NCBI GenBank assembly: GCA_032622095.1
Contig: CP136065.1
Coordinates: 153,767,577 to 153,831,576 of the forward strand
DNA from: Siphonodentalium dalli
Taxonomy: Eukaryota > Mollusca > Scaphopoda > Gadilida > Siphonodentaliidae
Reading direction: 5' to 3'
Length of the DNA stretch: 64,000 nt
Position numbers and translations under genes: made by a program
Part shown: in pieces, positions 1-12,475 of the stretch
Position numbering within the stretch: the first letter of the stretch is position 1
Layout of the letters: every line of letters starts with the position of its first letter
Notes under the pieces: model-generated
Seen by the model: the letters and a program-made list of their open reading frames with translations, nothing else
Database searches by the model: none
Told to the model about the DNA's origin: nothing

Positions 1-1194
1 TTCATTTTGCAATAATTACTTTGTGACATCACAGAGACCTGATAGAAAAGTCACTCGATAAAGTCCAATAAGACTTTTTTATCGGGGACTGTGACGTCAA
101 GAAGTAACTTTATTGCCAAATCAATCTGTGAAATTGTGATGCACACAGAGTATCTCGTCCAATATGACTTCACCACAACCTGGATTCATACAAGAAAAAA
201 CGAATTGTGTCCAAAACATTGGATAATAACTTCATATTTGCTACATGTATCTGACAACAATTCTTTTAACATCTCCAAAACAGAGTCCGAATGGGTTCAC
301 ATTTGTTCAAATGAGGTTACCAGGTCAAATATGAGCAGGGACAACTTTTTCCCACCACAGTAATTTTTAGATTTATCCTAGTCAAATATGTGTGGAGCCA
401 TCCATGGTCGACTCTTAAATAAATTTTTTTTTTTTTTTTTTTAAACTAGGATTTTCTCAATTTAACAAAAACTGAATCTTGATATTTGGTACGTGGTTAA
501 AATTTCAGAAGACAAAGGCCAAGTTTGAATTTGGACATTTAAAAAAAAAAGCTATTCTTTTCAGGCGACACGCGGTCAGCGACCTTATTTTTATTTTTTA
601 AATTTGAAAAAACTAACCCCGTTATAAAATCTGCAGAGTTATGAAATTTTGGTATTTAAATCTGAGACTCCTTAAACTTTCAATCACCCCACATTGCCCC
701 CATTCCACCAGAAGGTGCAGATATTTGCTTCAGCCAGCTTGAGTTAATTGCACACAAGTCATCGATGGAGCTTTAATCTTGCATACTGGAGTCTGGAATA
801 TAAACAACATAGCACTGACTAGACCAAGTCTTCTCGGTCCACAACAGCTTGGGATATCGGCTATTGGCTAGCCAGTGTCTCAATAAATTTTCAGTCAATC
901 AATGTTTATACTTTTGATGTTTCACATTTCCATGTGTTCACTAACAAATAGACAACTGTTATCCTCAGACATTAGTGTTTTCGATACATTCAAATTATGA
1001 ATTAACATGATACAAAATGGTGAGCTTAAAAACATGTATGGCGAGCCATAATTGTTCCATACTAGTACAAGGGTGTCAGTGCCTCAAAGGCTCAATGACA
1101 TAGAACAGACTATATCAATATGGCGTGCGTCAATTTTCACTGATACCGACATACTTCTGCGCTTTCAATCCGTGAATAGTCTAGGTGAACTACT
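1..1194. other. No recognised gene
   Basis: AT-rich sequence with short open frames that resemble nothing known. A poly-T run lies at about 422-443. Confidence 0.5.
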
Positions 1195-1500
1195 ATGCAT
1201 TTATATTGTCATGTGCCCCGATGCACTGCCAATAGCCTTTCCAACAGTCCATCACTTGGCTCTCTACCTTCTATTTCCACATATAGAAAAGATCAAATGT
1301 CAAATAGCCTTCAATAGTATTTAATAAGCACAGTTACAGGCAATGCATTTATATTGCGCAGGGCTGCTGCCACTATAATTTCCATCAGAGACCAACACAT
1401 GGCTCTTTTCCTTCTATTGCCTCATATCCAATTGATTATCGGGCAAATAACAGAAAGGACAGCATTTGTATTGTCACACATATAAAGTGCAGTTACATGA
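1195..1500. repeat. Short divergent tandem repeat, about 140 bp
   Basis: The block GCATTTATATTG followed by a CTTCTATTKCC segment recurs at about 1196, 1343 and 1466, giving two to three diverged units. Confidence 0.5.
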
Positions 1501-1507
1501 ACAGCGT

Positions 1508-4015
1508 TTATTAGCTCAACTTACTTTTGTAAGTTTGAGCTATTGCCATGGTTTGGCTTCCGTGTGTCCGTCAACAATTTCCTTTGGCGCGGGCTGCAGG
1601 TTGTACCTTTGGTCTGATCTTCATGAAATTTGTCATGAATGTTGACATTGACATGTAGATGGGAACGAGTCATTTGGTTTTTTGGCCGCTGGCAGCCATC
1701 TTGGATTTCAAGATTCAATCCATTGGCGCGGCCTACAGGTCGTACTGATCATCATGAAATTTGTCATTGATGTTAATAATGACATGTACAATGTAGATGG
1801 GAACGAGTGATTTTGGGGTCGTTCGGCCAAAAAACATGGCTGCCAGCAGTCATCTTGGATTTTACTCTTTGCATGACTAAATCCTTTGGCGCGGGCTACA
1901 AGTCGTTGTTTTGGTCAGAAGTTTATGAAATTTGTCATGGATGTTAACACTGTCATGTAGATGGGAACGAGTGATTTTGGAGTTGTTCGGCCAAAAAACA
2001 TGGCCGCCAGCAGCCATCTTGGATTTTACTCTTTGCATGACTAAATCCTTTGGCGCGGGCTACAGGTTGTACCTTTGGTCTAATCTTTATGAAATTTGTC
2101 ATGTCATGTCCTTTAGCACGGGCTACAGTTCGTACCTTTGGTCCGATTATTATGAAATTTGTCATGGATGTTGACATTGACATGTAGATGGGAACGAGTC
2201 ATTTTGGGGTCATTCGGCCAAAAAACATGGCCGCTGGCAGCCATCTTGGATTTCAAGATTCAATCCATTGGCGCGGGCTACAGATCGTACTGTTCGCCTG
2301 ATCATCATGAAATTTGTCATTGATGTTAATAATGACATGTAGATGGGAACGAGTGATTTTGGTGTCGTTCGGCCAAAAAACATGGCCGCCAGCAGCCATC
2401 TTGGATTTTACTCTTTGCATGACTAAATCCTTTGGCGCGGGCTACAGGTTGTACCTTTGGTCTAATCTTTATGAAATTTGTCATGAATGTTGACATTGAC
2501 ATGTAGATGGGAACGAATCATTGTGGGGTCATTCGGCCAAAAAACATGGCCCCTGGCGGCCATCTTAGATTTCAAAATTCAATCCATTGGCGCGGGCTAC
2601 AGGTCGTACTGTTCGTCTGATCATCATGAAATTTGTCATAGATGTTAATATTGACATGTAGATGGGAACGAGTCATTTTGGGGTCGTTCGGCCAATAAAC
2701 ATGGCCGTCAGCAGCCATCTTGGATTTTACTCTTTGCATGACTAAATCATTTGGCGCAGGCTACAGGTCGTAGTTTTGATCGGAACTTCATGAAATTTGT
2801 CATGGATGTTAACAATGACATGTAGATGGGAACGAGTGATTTTGGGGTTGTTCGGCCAAAAACATGGCCGCCAGCAGCCATCTTGGATTTTACTCTTTGC
2901 ATGACTAAATCCTTTGGCGCGGGCTACAGGTCGTAGCTATGGTCTGATCTTTATGAATGTTGACATGTATATGGGAACGAGTCATTTTGGGGTCATTCGG
3001 CCAAAAAACATGGCCGCTGGTGGCCATTTTGGATTTCAAAATTCAATCCATTGGCGCGGGCTACAGGTCGTACTGTTCGTCTGATCATTATGAAATTTGT
3101 CATGGATGTTAATATTGACATGTAGATGGGAACGAGTCATTTTGGGGTCGTTCGGCCAAAAAACATGGCCGCTGGCAGCCATCTTGGATTTTACTCTTTG
3201 CATGACTAAATCCTTTGGCGCAGGCTACAGGTCGTAGTTTTGATCAGAACTTCATGAAATTTATCATTGATGTTAACAATGACATGTAGCTGGGAACGAG
3301 TGATTTTGGGGTTGTTCGGCCAAAAAACATGGCCGCCAGCAGCCATCATGGATTTTACTCTTTGCATGACTAAATCCTTTGGCGCGGGCTACAGGTCGTA
3401 GCTATGGTCTGATCTTTATGAATGTTGACATGTATATGGGAACGAGTCATTTTGGGGTCATTCGGCCAAAAAACATGGCCGCTGGTGGCCATTTTGGATT
3501 TCAAAATTCAATCCATTGGCGCGGGCTACAGGTCGTGCTGTTCGTCTGATCATCATGAAATTTGTCATGGATGTTAACAATGACATGTAGATGGGAAACG
3601 AGTCATTTTGGGGTCGTTCAGCCGAAAAACATGGCCGCCAGCAGCCATCTTGGATTTTACTCTTTGAATGACTAAATCCATTGGCACAGGCTACAGGTCA
3701 TACCTTTGATCAGATCATTATGAGATTTGTAAAGGCTGTAGATGGGAACAAGTCATTTTGGGGTAATTCGGAAAACAACATGGCTGCCGGTGGCCATTTT
3801 AGAATTTACTCTTTGCATCAATAAATCCTTTGGCACACCATAATCACCACATCCCTGATCCGATCATTATGAAACCTGTTATGAATGTTGATATTGACAT
3901 GTACATCTAGTCTTACTTAGACATTTCAATTAGCACTTTTCCTATTCCTCCATTTACTGTCGACCATTAAATTATTCCCCTACCTAAGTTGAGCTAGAGT
4001 GTCATTGACACTTTC
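1508..4015 (+). repeat. Satellite block 1, about 160-bp monomers
   Basis: About 14 monomers. Each contains GGCGCGGGCTACAGGTCGTA, ATGAAATTTGTCATGGATGT, GACATGTAGATGGGAACGAG, TTCGGCCAAAAAACATGGCC and CAGCCATCTTGGATT. Two monomer types, one opening CAATCCATTGG and the other GACTAAATCCTTTGG, tend to alternate. The block opens with TTTGAGCTATTGCCATGG and closes with AGTGTCATTGACACTTTCA. Confidence 0.93.
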
Positions 4016-5594
4016 ATTTAGCTCAACTTTACTTTGTAAAGTTTGAGCTATTGCCATGGCTTGGTATCCGTCGTGTGTGTGCGCGTGATTCGTCAACAAT
4101 TTCCTTTAGCACGGGCTACAGTTCGTACCTTTGGTCCGATTATTATGAAATTTGTCATGGATGTTGACATTGACATGTAGATGGGAACGAGTCATTTTGG
4201 GGTCATTCGGAAAAAAAACATGGCCGCCAGTGGCCATCTTGGATTTCAAAATTCAATCCATTAGCACGGGCTACAGGCCATCCTGTTCGTCTTATTGTCA
4301 TGAAATTTGTCATGGATGTTAATATTGACATGTAGATGGGAACGAGTAATTTTGGGGTCATTCGGTCAAAAAACATGACCGCCAGCTGCCATCTTGGATT
4401 TTACTCTTTGTATGACTAAATCCTTTAGCATGGGCTACAGGTCGTACCATTTGTCTGATCATCATGAAATTTTTCATGGCTTTTGAAATTGGAATGTAGA
4501 TGGGAACGAGTCATTTTGGGGTCATTAGGACAAAAAACATGCCCGCCAGCGGCCATCTTTGATTTCAAAATTTAATCCATTAGCACGGGCCACAGGTCGT
4601 ACTCTTCGCCTGATCATCATGAAATTTGTCATGGATGTTAATATTGACATGTGGATGGGAACGAGTAATTTTGGGGTCATTCGGCCAAAAAAACATGGCT
4701 GCCAGCAGCCATCTTGGATTTTACTCTTTGTATGACTAAATTCTTTGGCACGGGATACAGGTCGTACCTTTGGTCAGATCATCATAAAATTTGTCATGGA
4801 TGTTAACAATGACATCTAAATGGGAACGAGTCATTTTGGGGTCATTAGGCCGAAAAACATGGCCGCCAGCAGCCATCTTGGATTTTACTCTTTGTATGAC
4901 TAAATCCTTTAGCACGGGCTACAGGTCGTACCTTTAGTCTGATCATCATAAAATTTGTCATGGCTGTTGAAATTGGAATGAAGATGGGAATGACTCACTT
5001 TGGGGTCATTCGGAAAAAAAACATGGCTGCCAGCGGCCATCTTGGATTTCAAAATTCAATCCATTAGCATGGGCTACAGGTCGTACTGTTCATCTGATCA
5101 TGACATTTGTCGTGGGTGTTAATATTGACTTGTAGATGGGAGCGAGTAATTTTGGGGTCATTCGGCCAAAAAAAACATGGCCGCTGGCAGCCATCTTAGA
5201 TTTTACTCTTTGTATGACTAAATCCTTTAGCATGGGCTACAGATCGTACCTTTAGTCTGATCATCATAAAATTTGTCATGGCTGTTGAAATTGACATGTA
5301 GATGGGAACGAGTCATTTTGGGGTTATTCGGCATTAAAACATGGCTGCCAGCGGCCATTTTGGATTCTACTCTTTGCATGACTAAAGCTATCAAATGTTT
5401 TTGAATTGTTGGAAAACAGCCGCCAGCAACCATCTTAGATTTTACTTTTATATACATGTATATATATATCTCTTCATGTTGATAAACTAGTATTAGACAT
5501 TCAACTTTCCACATTCCTAATCACTCCATCGACAGTAACACATTCAATTATTCCCTTTCCAAGTTGAGCTACAGTGTCATTGACACTTTCATTT
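4016..5594 (+). repeat. Satellite block 2, same family
   Basis: Same opening and closing sequences as block 1, with about nine more diverged monomers in which the core often reads TTAGCACGGGCTACAG. Boundaries are repeated exactly enough to show that each block is an element with defined ends. Confidence 0.92.
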
Positions 5595-5905
5595 TTATTT
5601 TATATTCAGTGCAAATGAATTACACTTTAGAGTCTATATTTGCACTTTGGCACAAATGATTTGTACTTCAGCATATATTATTTTCGCTTCAGCTGGAACA
5701 ACCCCTATTATTGGCACTTATTATAAGGAATATATGCGAGCACGATTTGCAACATGAATATAGGTTTATAAGTCATGTCCATTTTACAACTCGGAATTTT
5801 TTTTATACACATAGATTTTAGGTAATTACATTGTGTAATCAACAAATTAGCCAGGTTTAGTTGTAGCTATTGCCAGTGAAAGACACATGAGCAGGACTGA
5901 AAATA
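5595..5905 (+). repeat. Interspersed element A, copy 1
   Basis: Matches the reverse complement of 33880-34200 nearly throughout. Shared blocks include TTGCACTTTGGCACAAATGA-like sequence and TTAGCCAGGTTTAG near the right end. Confidence 0.8.
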
Positions 5906-6009
5906 GGTGCTGGTTATGAGATCTACAACGGGCTAGCATTAAAATTTGTGAATATTAAAGACGATATCTGGCTTCAAAGAAGAATAAATTTTAAAGGCCC
6001 ACTTAATTT

Positions 6010-6927
6010 TCGACTTTGTAAAGTTTGAGCTATTGCCATGGCTTTGTATCCGCCGTCCGTGTGTGTGATTCGTCAACAATTTCCTTGAGCACAGGCTACA
6101 GGTCATACCTTTGGTCGGATCATTATGAAATTTGTCATGGCTGTTGTTGACATTGACATGCAGATGGGAACGAGTCATTTTTGGGGTCATTCGGCAAAAA
6201 AACATGGCCGCCAGTAGCCATCTTGGATTTCAAAATTCAATCCATTAGCACAGGCTACAGGTCATACTGTTCTGATTATCATGAAATTTGTCATGGATGT
6301 TATTAAATATTGACATGTAGATGGAAACGAGTCATTTTGGGGTCGCTCGGCCAAAAAACAATGCCGACAGCAGCCATCTTGGATTTTACTCTTTGCATGG
6401 CTAAATCGTTTGGCACGGGCTACAGGTCCAACCTTTGGTCGCATCATTATCAAATTAGTCACAGCTGTTGACATTGACATGTAGATCGAAACGAGTCATT
6501 TGGCCAAAAAAAATGGCTGCCAGTGGCCATCTTGGATTTCAAAATTCAATCCATTAGCACGGGCTACAGGTTGCACTGATCATCATGAAATTTGTCCTGA
6601 ATGTTAATATTGACATGTAGTTGGGATTGAGTCATTTTGGGGTCGTTCAGTGAAAAAACATGTCCGCCAGCAGCCATCTTGGATTTTACTCTTTGCATGA
6701 CTAAATCCTTTGGCACGGCTACAGGTTGTAGCTTTGGTCGGATCATCATGAAATTTGTCATGGATGTTAACAATGAAAAAAATACATAGCTGCCAGTGGC
6801 CATCTTGGATTTTACTCTTTGCATAACTACGCCTTTTAACTTTCCACATTCCTAATCACTCCATTGAATGTATCACATGAAATTATTCTCTTTACAAGTT
6901 GAGCTACAGTGTCATTGACACTTCCAT
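6010..6927 (+). repeat. Satellite block 3, same family
   Basis: Opens with GACTTTGTAAAGTTTGAGC and closes with TTGAGCTACAGTGTCATTGA. About five monomers. The left edge abuts AAAGGCCCACTTAATTTTCG, an orphan end of the TTAA element seen at 9949-10410. Confidence 0.9.
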
Positions 6928-7641
6928 GTAAATTAATTAAATGATCTGCAAAAACAAATCAAGTGGTGGTCAATGAGACAGAATGGCTTGTATCAGGATC
7001 CAATTACATGTACTATTATTCAATAAACATCAATCTATGTTTTACCCCAAAAAGGCTATACATCTATTAGGTGTTAAAAGAAGAAACACAAGGGGGTACG
7101 CATCTAAGATGCTATGTCATATTTGATTGAGTTATCGCGCTAACGGGTGAGAAAATTGCAAAAAAGTCATCAAAGATGGATAACTCTTGTCAAAAAGTTC
7201 GGACGTGACCCATTTTCTACAGGCAGTAAATAGTCATTGGGAGCAACTCGCATACCAAAAATTGTTTGAATCCGTTCACAAATGTCAAAGTTATAAGGCA
7301 TTCTTTAGGTCCGTCCGCCGCCACCCGTCCCTCGTCAAACCTTGGAAAAACTCGACTAAAAACTTTCTTTCACCTCTTAATCTAAATCTGCTGCAATTTT
7401 GTCCATAAAATAATCAGATGAGATTTCAAAGCAAAATCTGAAGAAAAAAAACAAAACACAAGAGTACATGTATTTGAATTTTTTCCCAAAATCAATTGTT
7501 TTGAGTCAGTCGGGTCTGCTAACCAATTATTAAAACAAAAAGGCTCAGAGATCTCTCAGGCAGCAGAGACATGCAACAATTAATATTTGAATCATTTTAT
7601 TAAGAATATTGTAAATACATTGAAAGGCACAAGCTCTTTAA
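6928..7641. other. No recognised gene
   Basis: AT-rich, with a CGTCCGCCGCCACCCGTCC stretch at about 7310. Open frames of about 70 codons have no recognisable domain. Confidence 0.5.
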
Positions 7642-8233
7642 AGGGATACTGTACCCAAGATGTTGTTGTTGGTTTCTATAATCCCCGAGTCGGAGAATAA
7701 GGTAACAACTTTTCCATTTTTTGAAAGTCTGTTGAGTACGAAGTATTGTTACGGATGGCAAATTTACCGGAATGCAAAAATACAAATTGTCGTTGTCGAG
7801 TAATTTTTGTACAGTTTTCAACCAAATGAATCAAATAAACATTATATTATATGCTTAGCAGTCGCATATACTCATTTAAGTTAGTGTATGGTCACTAGTC
7901 AATGAGTGGCTTGGGTTTTCTACCCGTATAAGCATAATGTTTCAAACGATCGTGTGTGCAATTGTTTTATTAATCCAGTATCCCTCAATTATAATTTGAT
8001 TACGTTTTGTACACGGAAATTCCAATTTTAAGAGACGCCATTTTATGGCTGGAGCCATAAAATCAATTTATATTAAATTATTAACTTTTAAATTATAAAA
8101 TTTTAAGATAGCCTATTAACCTGAGCGTTTACAGAATACATCTTCGACTCAAATTACTAATATTTCTATATAGTATCGATAATAGATCGTTGTTATCACC
8201 GGGAATTTATTGAAAATGGCGTACAGTACCCCT
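7642..8233. mobile_element. TTAA-flanked inverted-repeat MITE
   Basis: Begins AGGGATACTGTACCC and ends GTACAGTACCCCT. TTAA flanks both sides (7638-7641 and 8234-8237). No coding capacity. TTAA duplication fits piggyBac-type mobilisation. Confidence 0.8.
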
Positions 8234-8517
8234 TTAAAATAGCTAAATAATATAAGTAACAATATTTAAAAAATAAAATTCATATTTTATATGAATAAAA
8301 TAACAAGATTGGCTGTACAGTTAGTTAATTGGGGTTTAATTTCACTTTCAATAGTTATGGTCATGGGGTTCATGCAAAATACAAAATTTCATAAAGTCTA
8401 TAAAAAAAACTATCATCAACAGAGATACATGTAAAAATATAACATTTGTTGAACTTATTTTCATTACTAATAACTCTTCAAGAACGAGATTTCGCATGTT
8501 GAAACGATTGTTATTTA

Positions 8518-8649
8518 AGAAATGACTTGCAGATCGATTGGGGTCATTGGTTTTGGATTGGAATAATTAAACAAGAGATTCACACCAATTTTTTTTAATT
8601 ACTCTGCCGGTCAAAACGAATGGCCCCTATCAATCTGCAAGTCATTTCT
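8518..8649. mobile_element. TA-flanked MITE, AGAAATGACTTGC family
   Basis: Ends AGAAATGACTTGCAGAT and its complement, with TA on each side. Related in its first bases to 20110-20361. Confidence 0.8.
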
Positions 8650-8742
8650 TATAATTACATACCAGTACATTTTAATAGAACATTAATAACTTGAACAACT
8701 TTTCAAAACTACCACAAAAATTGTCTCCTGATAACAACATGC

Positions 8743-8890
8743 AGCAAGCACGTGCACATGAACGGCTTGAAGTGACATTTTGTGGTTCATTGCTTTTTGT
8801 GAAGTGGACACCCCGCAGCGAGCAGGGGCACATGATCGGCTTGAAGTGACATAGGTGTGTATTGCTTTTTATGAAGTGTCAACATCAGTT
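8743..8890 (+). repeat. Tandem duplication, 74-bp unit
   Basis: Two diverged units share CACATGAWCGGCTTGAAGTG and TGCTTTTTRTGAAGTG. Confidence 0.7.
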
Positions 8891-9317
8891 ATTGGTTTAT
8901 GAACTTCAGAATTGTTCATGTAAACCATATGGCAAAATGTACTTATTCATGCAGGCGCTAATTTTGTGAATGTAGAGTGTGTGTGATTATATAAATACTA
9001 CTATTACCTGCTATTACAGCTTAATATCCAATTAGATATCAAAGTTTAATCAGAAATTTTAAACTTTATCAAGTTGAGCTTAAAACCGATTCACAAAAAG
9101 CATGTGGATTGGTACTAGAGATGGACCTCAGATGGTCCCAACAATGAAGTAGCATTCAATTTCAACCTTTGTAACTGTAATTTATATAATTTTTGATATT
9201 AAAACTTCAATCAACAACAATAATATACAACTTGTATAACTAATTAGGGCCACAATTAAAATAATATGTTTCCCCTCTTCCCACCCATAATGTTAAGTGC
9301 GAGTAGATACGTATGTA

Positions 9318-9523
9318 CAGTAATGCCCTAAATAATCGACTCCTTAACCACAGCAGAATTATGGGTAATTTTTCAGGATTTTGTCGGAAATATGGCTTGT
9401 TGCCATTCATCGGAAAGCTCTGAGCTTTCCAATGAATGGCAACAGCCATATTTCCGACTAAATCCTGAAAAATTACCCATAATTATGCTGTGGTTAAGGA
9501 GTTGATTATTTAGGGCATTACTG
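9318..9523. mobile_element. Palindromic Tc1/mariner-type MITE, copy 1
   Basis: Two arms of about 100 bp form an almost perfect inverted repeat that starts CAGTAATGCCCTAA and ends with its complement. TA precedes it; the right TA has decayed to TC. The CAGT terminus and TA target point to Tc1/mariner. Confidence 0.88.
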
Positions 9524-9948
9524 TCAGTTATTTCTTTCCTATTTGAAACGCCGACAATCTAGTGCCAATTTAAATATAGCCCTGAAAATATACACCAATA
9601 ACAGTAAAATTTATTAAGGTTATATATGCAGTTTGTTATAACAGAAAAGATGTTCTATAACATACTGCATTGTATACAGTACCACAGAATGACTTTCTGA
9701 TGATCTGAATGCCGAAAATAGGAAGTGTAGGGTCTATAAACTCTGCATGTGTATCTAGTTTGATGCTGTACCAAATTATTGACGTACATAGATGACTGTC
9801 ACATGGTTTGTGATAAATGCATATATGTCATAGGGAAGATACACTTAACAATGGGTGAATGCATGAAAGAACACATGGTACTCAACATAGTATCAGGTGG
9901 ACTAGACATGAGACTGATTAAAGAGGACATGGGGATCCGCAAGCTTAA

Positions 9949-10410
9949 AGGCCCACTTAATTTTCAAACCCCCAGATTACTTTATATAAAATATATGCCA
10001 TATTATATACCATTTGAAAGAGGAAGCTCCAATACATTGTATTATCAACCTATCTGGTGTAATAAACTGTGGACATGTTGTTTTTGTTGAGTTTTGTCAT
10101 CAAGTTTTAAAGTAAAAAATCAGCAATATTTTCAATGCAGGGGGAATAACTCTATATATTAAAGATAGAGTTCTTCCCCTTTCATTGCAAAAGTTTGAAT
10201 TCTGTTGCATTCTGGGTTTCAGACGGGGGGGGGGGGGGGAAGTCTTCAGCAGTTTTCTATTTCTCTGTGGGCATCTTCTGAGACACAGATGTTTCAAATA
10301 GCGATGAATTATAGTATTTTAATCATATTTTATGGCATATATTGTTATTAAAACCGTATATCAAGTCACTATGACAAAAATAATTGGAGACTCGAAAATT
10401 AAGTGGGCCT
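9949..10410. mobile_element. TTAA-flanked MITE, AGGCCCACTTAATTTTC ends
   Basis: Perfect 17-bp terminal repeats AGGCCCACTTAATTTTC and complement, with TTAA on both sides (9945-9948 and 10411-10414). Contains a C-rich/G-rich stretch near 10226. An orphan end of the same family lies at about 5994. Confidence 0.85.
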
Positions 10411-10532
10411 TTAACGCATTGGCATCAAACAGAATTAGTACCCAAACATATCACCAGCACAGGTGAGACAACATCAATAACATGAGACTGTTTGAACAGT
10501 ACTAGTAATATACATTGGGTAGAACTGTTTAA

Positions 10533-10967
10533 CCCTTTCTATACTAAATATTCTTTGACGAGTAGTTCCGTCAGGAAATGTTCAGGTAATAAGTTCAACA
10601 AATGACCACAGTTTAAAGGGGTACTGTACACTAAATTCGGCCATTTATGGGACCATCCCCTTTTATACTCCACAAAATATATGCAACAAATGAATGAATT
10701 TGAGCCATGGATTGTTGCATATATTCTGTTGAGTATAAAAGGAGATGGTCCCATAACTTGCCCGATTTAGTGTACAGTACCCCTTTAAATTTATAATATT
10801 ATCTGAACATTTTCCAACAATAAATATGAATTCTTCAGCACTTGTATCATCTTTTTGTCTGGTTGACGTCTGCTCATATATCCTTAACATCGCTCAAAAT
10901 GAATAATAGACCATTTCAATGAATACTTTTATAAGTGAATGGGAGAATCCATTTAGTAGAGAAAGGG
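10533..10967. mobile_element. piggyBac-type MITE, CCCTTTCTATACTAAATA ends
   Basis: TTAA (10529-10532), then CCCTTTCTATACTAAATA; the right end is TTTAGTAGAGAAAGGG followed by TTAA (10968-10971). A second MITE is inserted within it. A decayed relative lies at about 34676-34893. Confidence 0.83.
10617..10784. mobile_element. Nested TTAA MITE, 168 bp hairpin
   Basis: AGGGGTACTGTACACTAAAT and complement, TTAA on both sides (10613-10616 and 10785-10788). Nearly the whole element folds on itself. It sits inside the 10533-10967 element and belongs to the 7642-8233 family by its termini. Confidence 0.85.
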
Positions 10968-11154
10968 TTAAAATGAGTCTCCAGGGAAATGGGGAAACAA
11001 ACCATATTTTTATTATGGCCTCGATAATTTGATTAAACAGTTTATGGTTACCTGATTTTGTCGTGTTCGCCTGTTTCTGTTGATTAGGGCAACACGGTCC
11101 ACCAAAACAATTATTAGAAGTAACCAGGATTTTTTTATTTTGTAGGTGCGATTA

Positions 11155-11545
11155 ATTTATTAAAGTGATGTGAAACATTCTGGTAGTGTGATCAAATAGA
11201 AATTGAGACTAATTTTGCTCAAAGGAGTTATTTGTTATGAATATTTATCCAAATTGATAACAAACACCACCATTCTTATATATTAATTAAATGTAATGAC
11301 TCTTGATGGCAAAATCATTTGTGTTAGTTTATCGCCAATAGCTGCGTCCAAATCATTATCAAGATGTAAATATTTACAATTGAGCATAGTTCAGACGATG
11401 TTTTCTATGGAGTGGCATGGTCGATTTCTTTGATATTTTTGGCAATGTTAGTTGAATGCTACATTCCCCATGTTGGCTTAACGCCTGAGTGCTAACTTAT
11501 CAATTTCAAACACCCGAACAAGTCCATATTACGTCTTTTAAGGAA
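11155..11545. repeat. Interspersed element B, copy 1
   Basis: Matches the reverse complement of 28755-29120. Shared blocks include CTCCATAGAAAACATC-type sequence and AAATGATTT near the middle. No coding capacity. Confidence 0.75.
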
Positions 11546-11706
11546 GCAGTTACCAAGATAGTGGCAATTTACAAATATCTAAAATGTTCAATTATGGAGG
11601 CGGATTTATGGAGTTTCTTCCTTTAGCAAAAAGAAATAAAATTTTTATACTCAAATAAAGGTGATACATGTATTTCCAATTTGTTGAGATTTACAAATCC
11701 TGGGTA

Positions 11707-11919
11707 CAGTAATGCCCTAATTAATCGACTCTTTAACCACAGCAGAATTATGGGTAACTTTTCAGGATTTAGTTGGAAATATGGCTTGTTGCCATTCATC
11801 ATAAAGTTCTCGATGAGAGCTTTCCGATGAATGGCAACAAGCCATATCTCCAACTAAATCCTGAAAAGTTACCCATAATTCTGCTGTGGTTAAAGAGTCG
11901 ATTAATTAGGGCATTACTG
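11707..11919. mobile_element. Palindromic Tc1/mariner-type MITE, copy 2
   Basis: CAGTAATGCCCTAATTAATC ends, TA on both sides, arms of about 105 bp. The centre reads CGATGAGAGCTTTCCGATG. Confidence 0.9.
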
Positions 11920-12009
11920 TACTATAATCAATATTTCACCTGGGTACCCGAAATATTTTGAGATCTTGAGTACTGTGGGACTGCCTTAATCAACGGAAAC
12001 ATGGACACT

Positions 12010-12290
12010 TTAAGGTACTGTTCACACGCAACACTGTTCCCCAGTTAGGAACTGTATTTGGGTTACATTGGCATTTTGTTTTGATTGTCACACAGGGAGC
12101 GAGATGACTATAGCCCAGCTCAACTGTGAACCAATGAGAAAGAATGTGTCAAAACTATAGAATTAAGACCAATCGTGGGCGTAAATTGTATTGCTCGCTG
12201 TGTGGCAATCAAAACAAAATGTTGATAAAACCTGGATACAGTCCCTAGCCGGGGCATAGTGTGTCATGTGTGAACATTGCCTAATTCAGC
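12010..12290. mobile_element. Inverted-repeat MITE next to the PIR stop
   Basis: Left arm ACTGTTCACACGCAACACTG and a diverged complement at the right (ATGTGTGAACATTG) continue for about 100 bp, including ATTTTGTTTTGATTG. It lies about 60 bp beyond the PIR stop, so it may be part of the 3' untranslated region. Confidence 0.7.
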
Positions 12291-12350
12291 TTCAATTACT
12301 GGTTATAGATTTCTATTACTGCTGCACAAGATTTGAATGACCTGCATAAA

Positions 12351-12475
12351 TCAATGGCCATGTTTCTTGACATGATCCGATTGCCAGGAAGGAGCATTCT
12401 CAAATCCATTCTTCCCTTGTCTGTAATCTTCAAATGTTTGATTCAGCTCTGCTTGTGTGTTCATGACAAACGGAC
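12351..12475 (-). CDS. PIR: PIR coding exon 8 with stop
   Basis: Completes the split glycine and encodes PFVMNTQAELNQTF, DYRQGKNGFE and the C-terminus KKHGH, then TGA at 12353-12351. Acceptor TCTGCAG. Confidence 0.95.

Noticed and set aside
5227-6849. Several minus-strand frames of 70-95 codons with repeated SKIQDGC and SHLHVNVN text
   Set aside because: They are translations of the satellite monomers; their similarity follows from the DNA repeat and they lack conserved starts.
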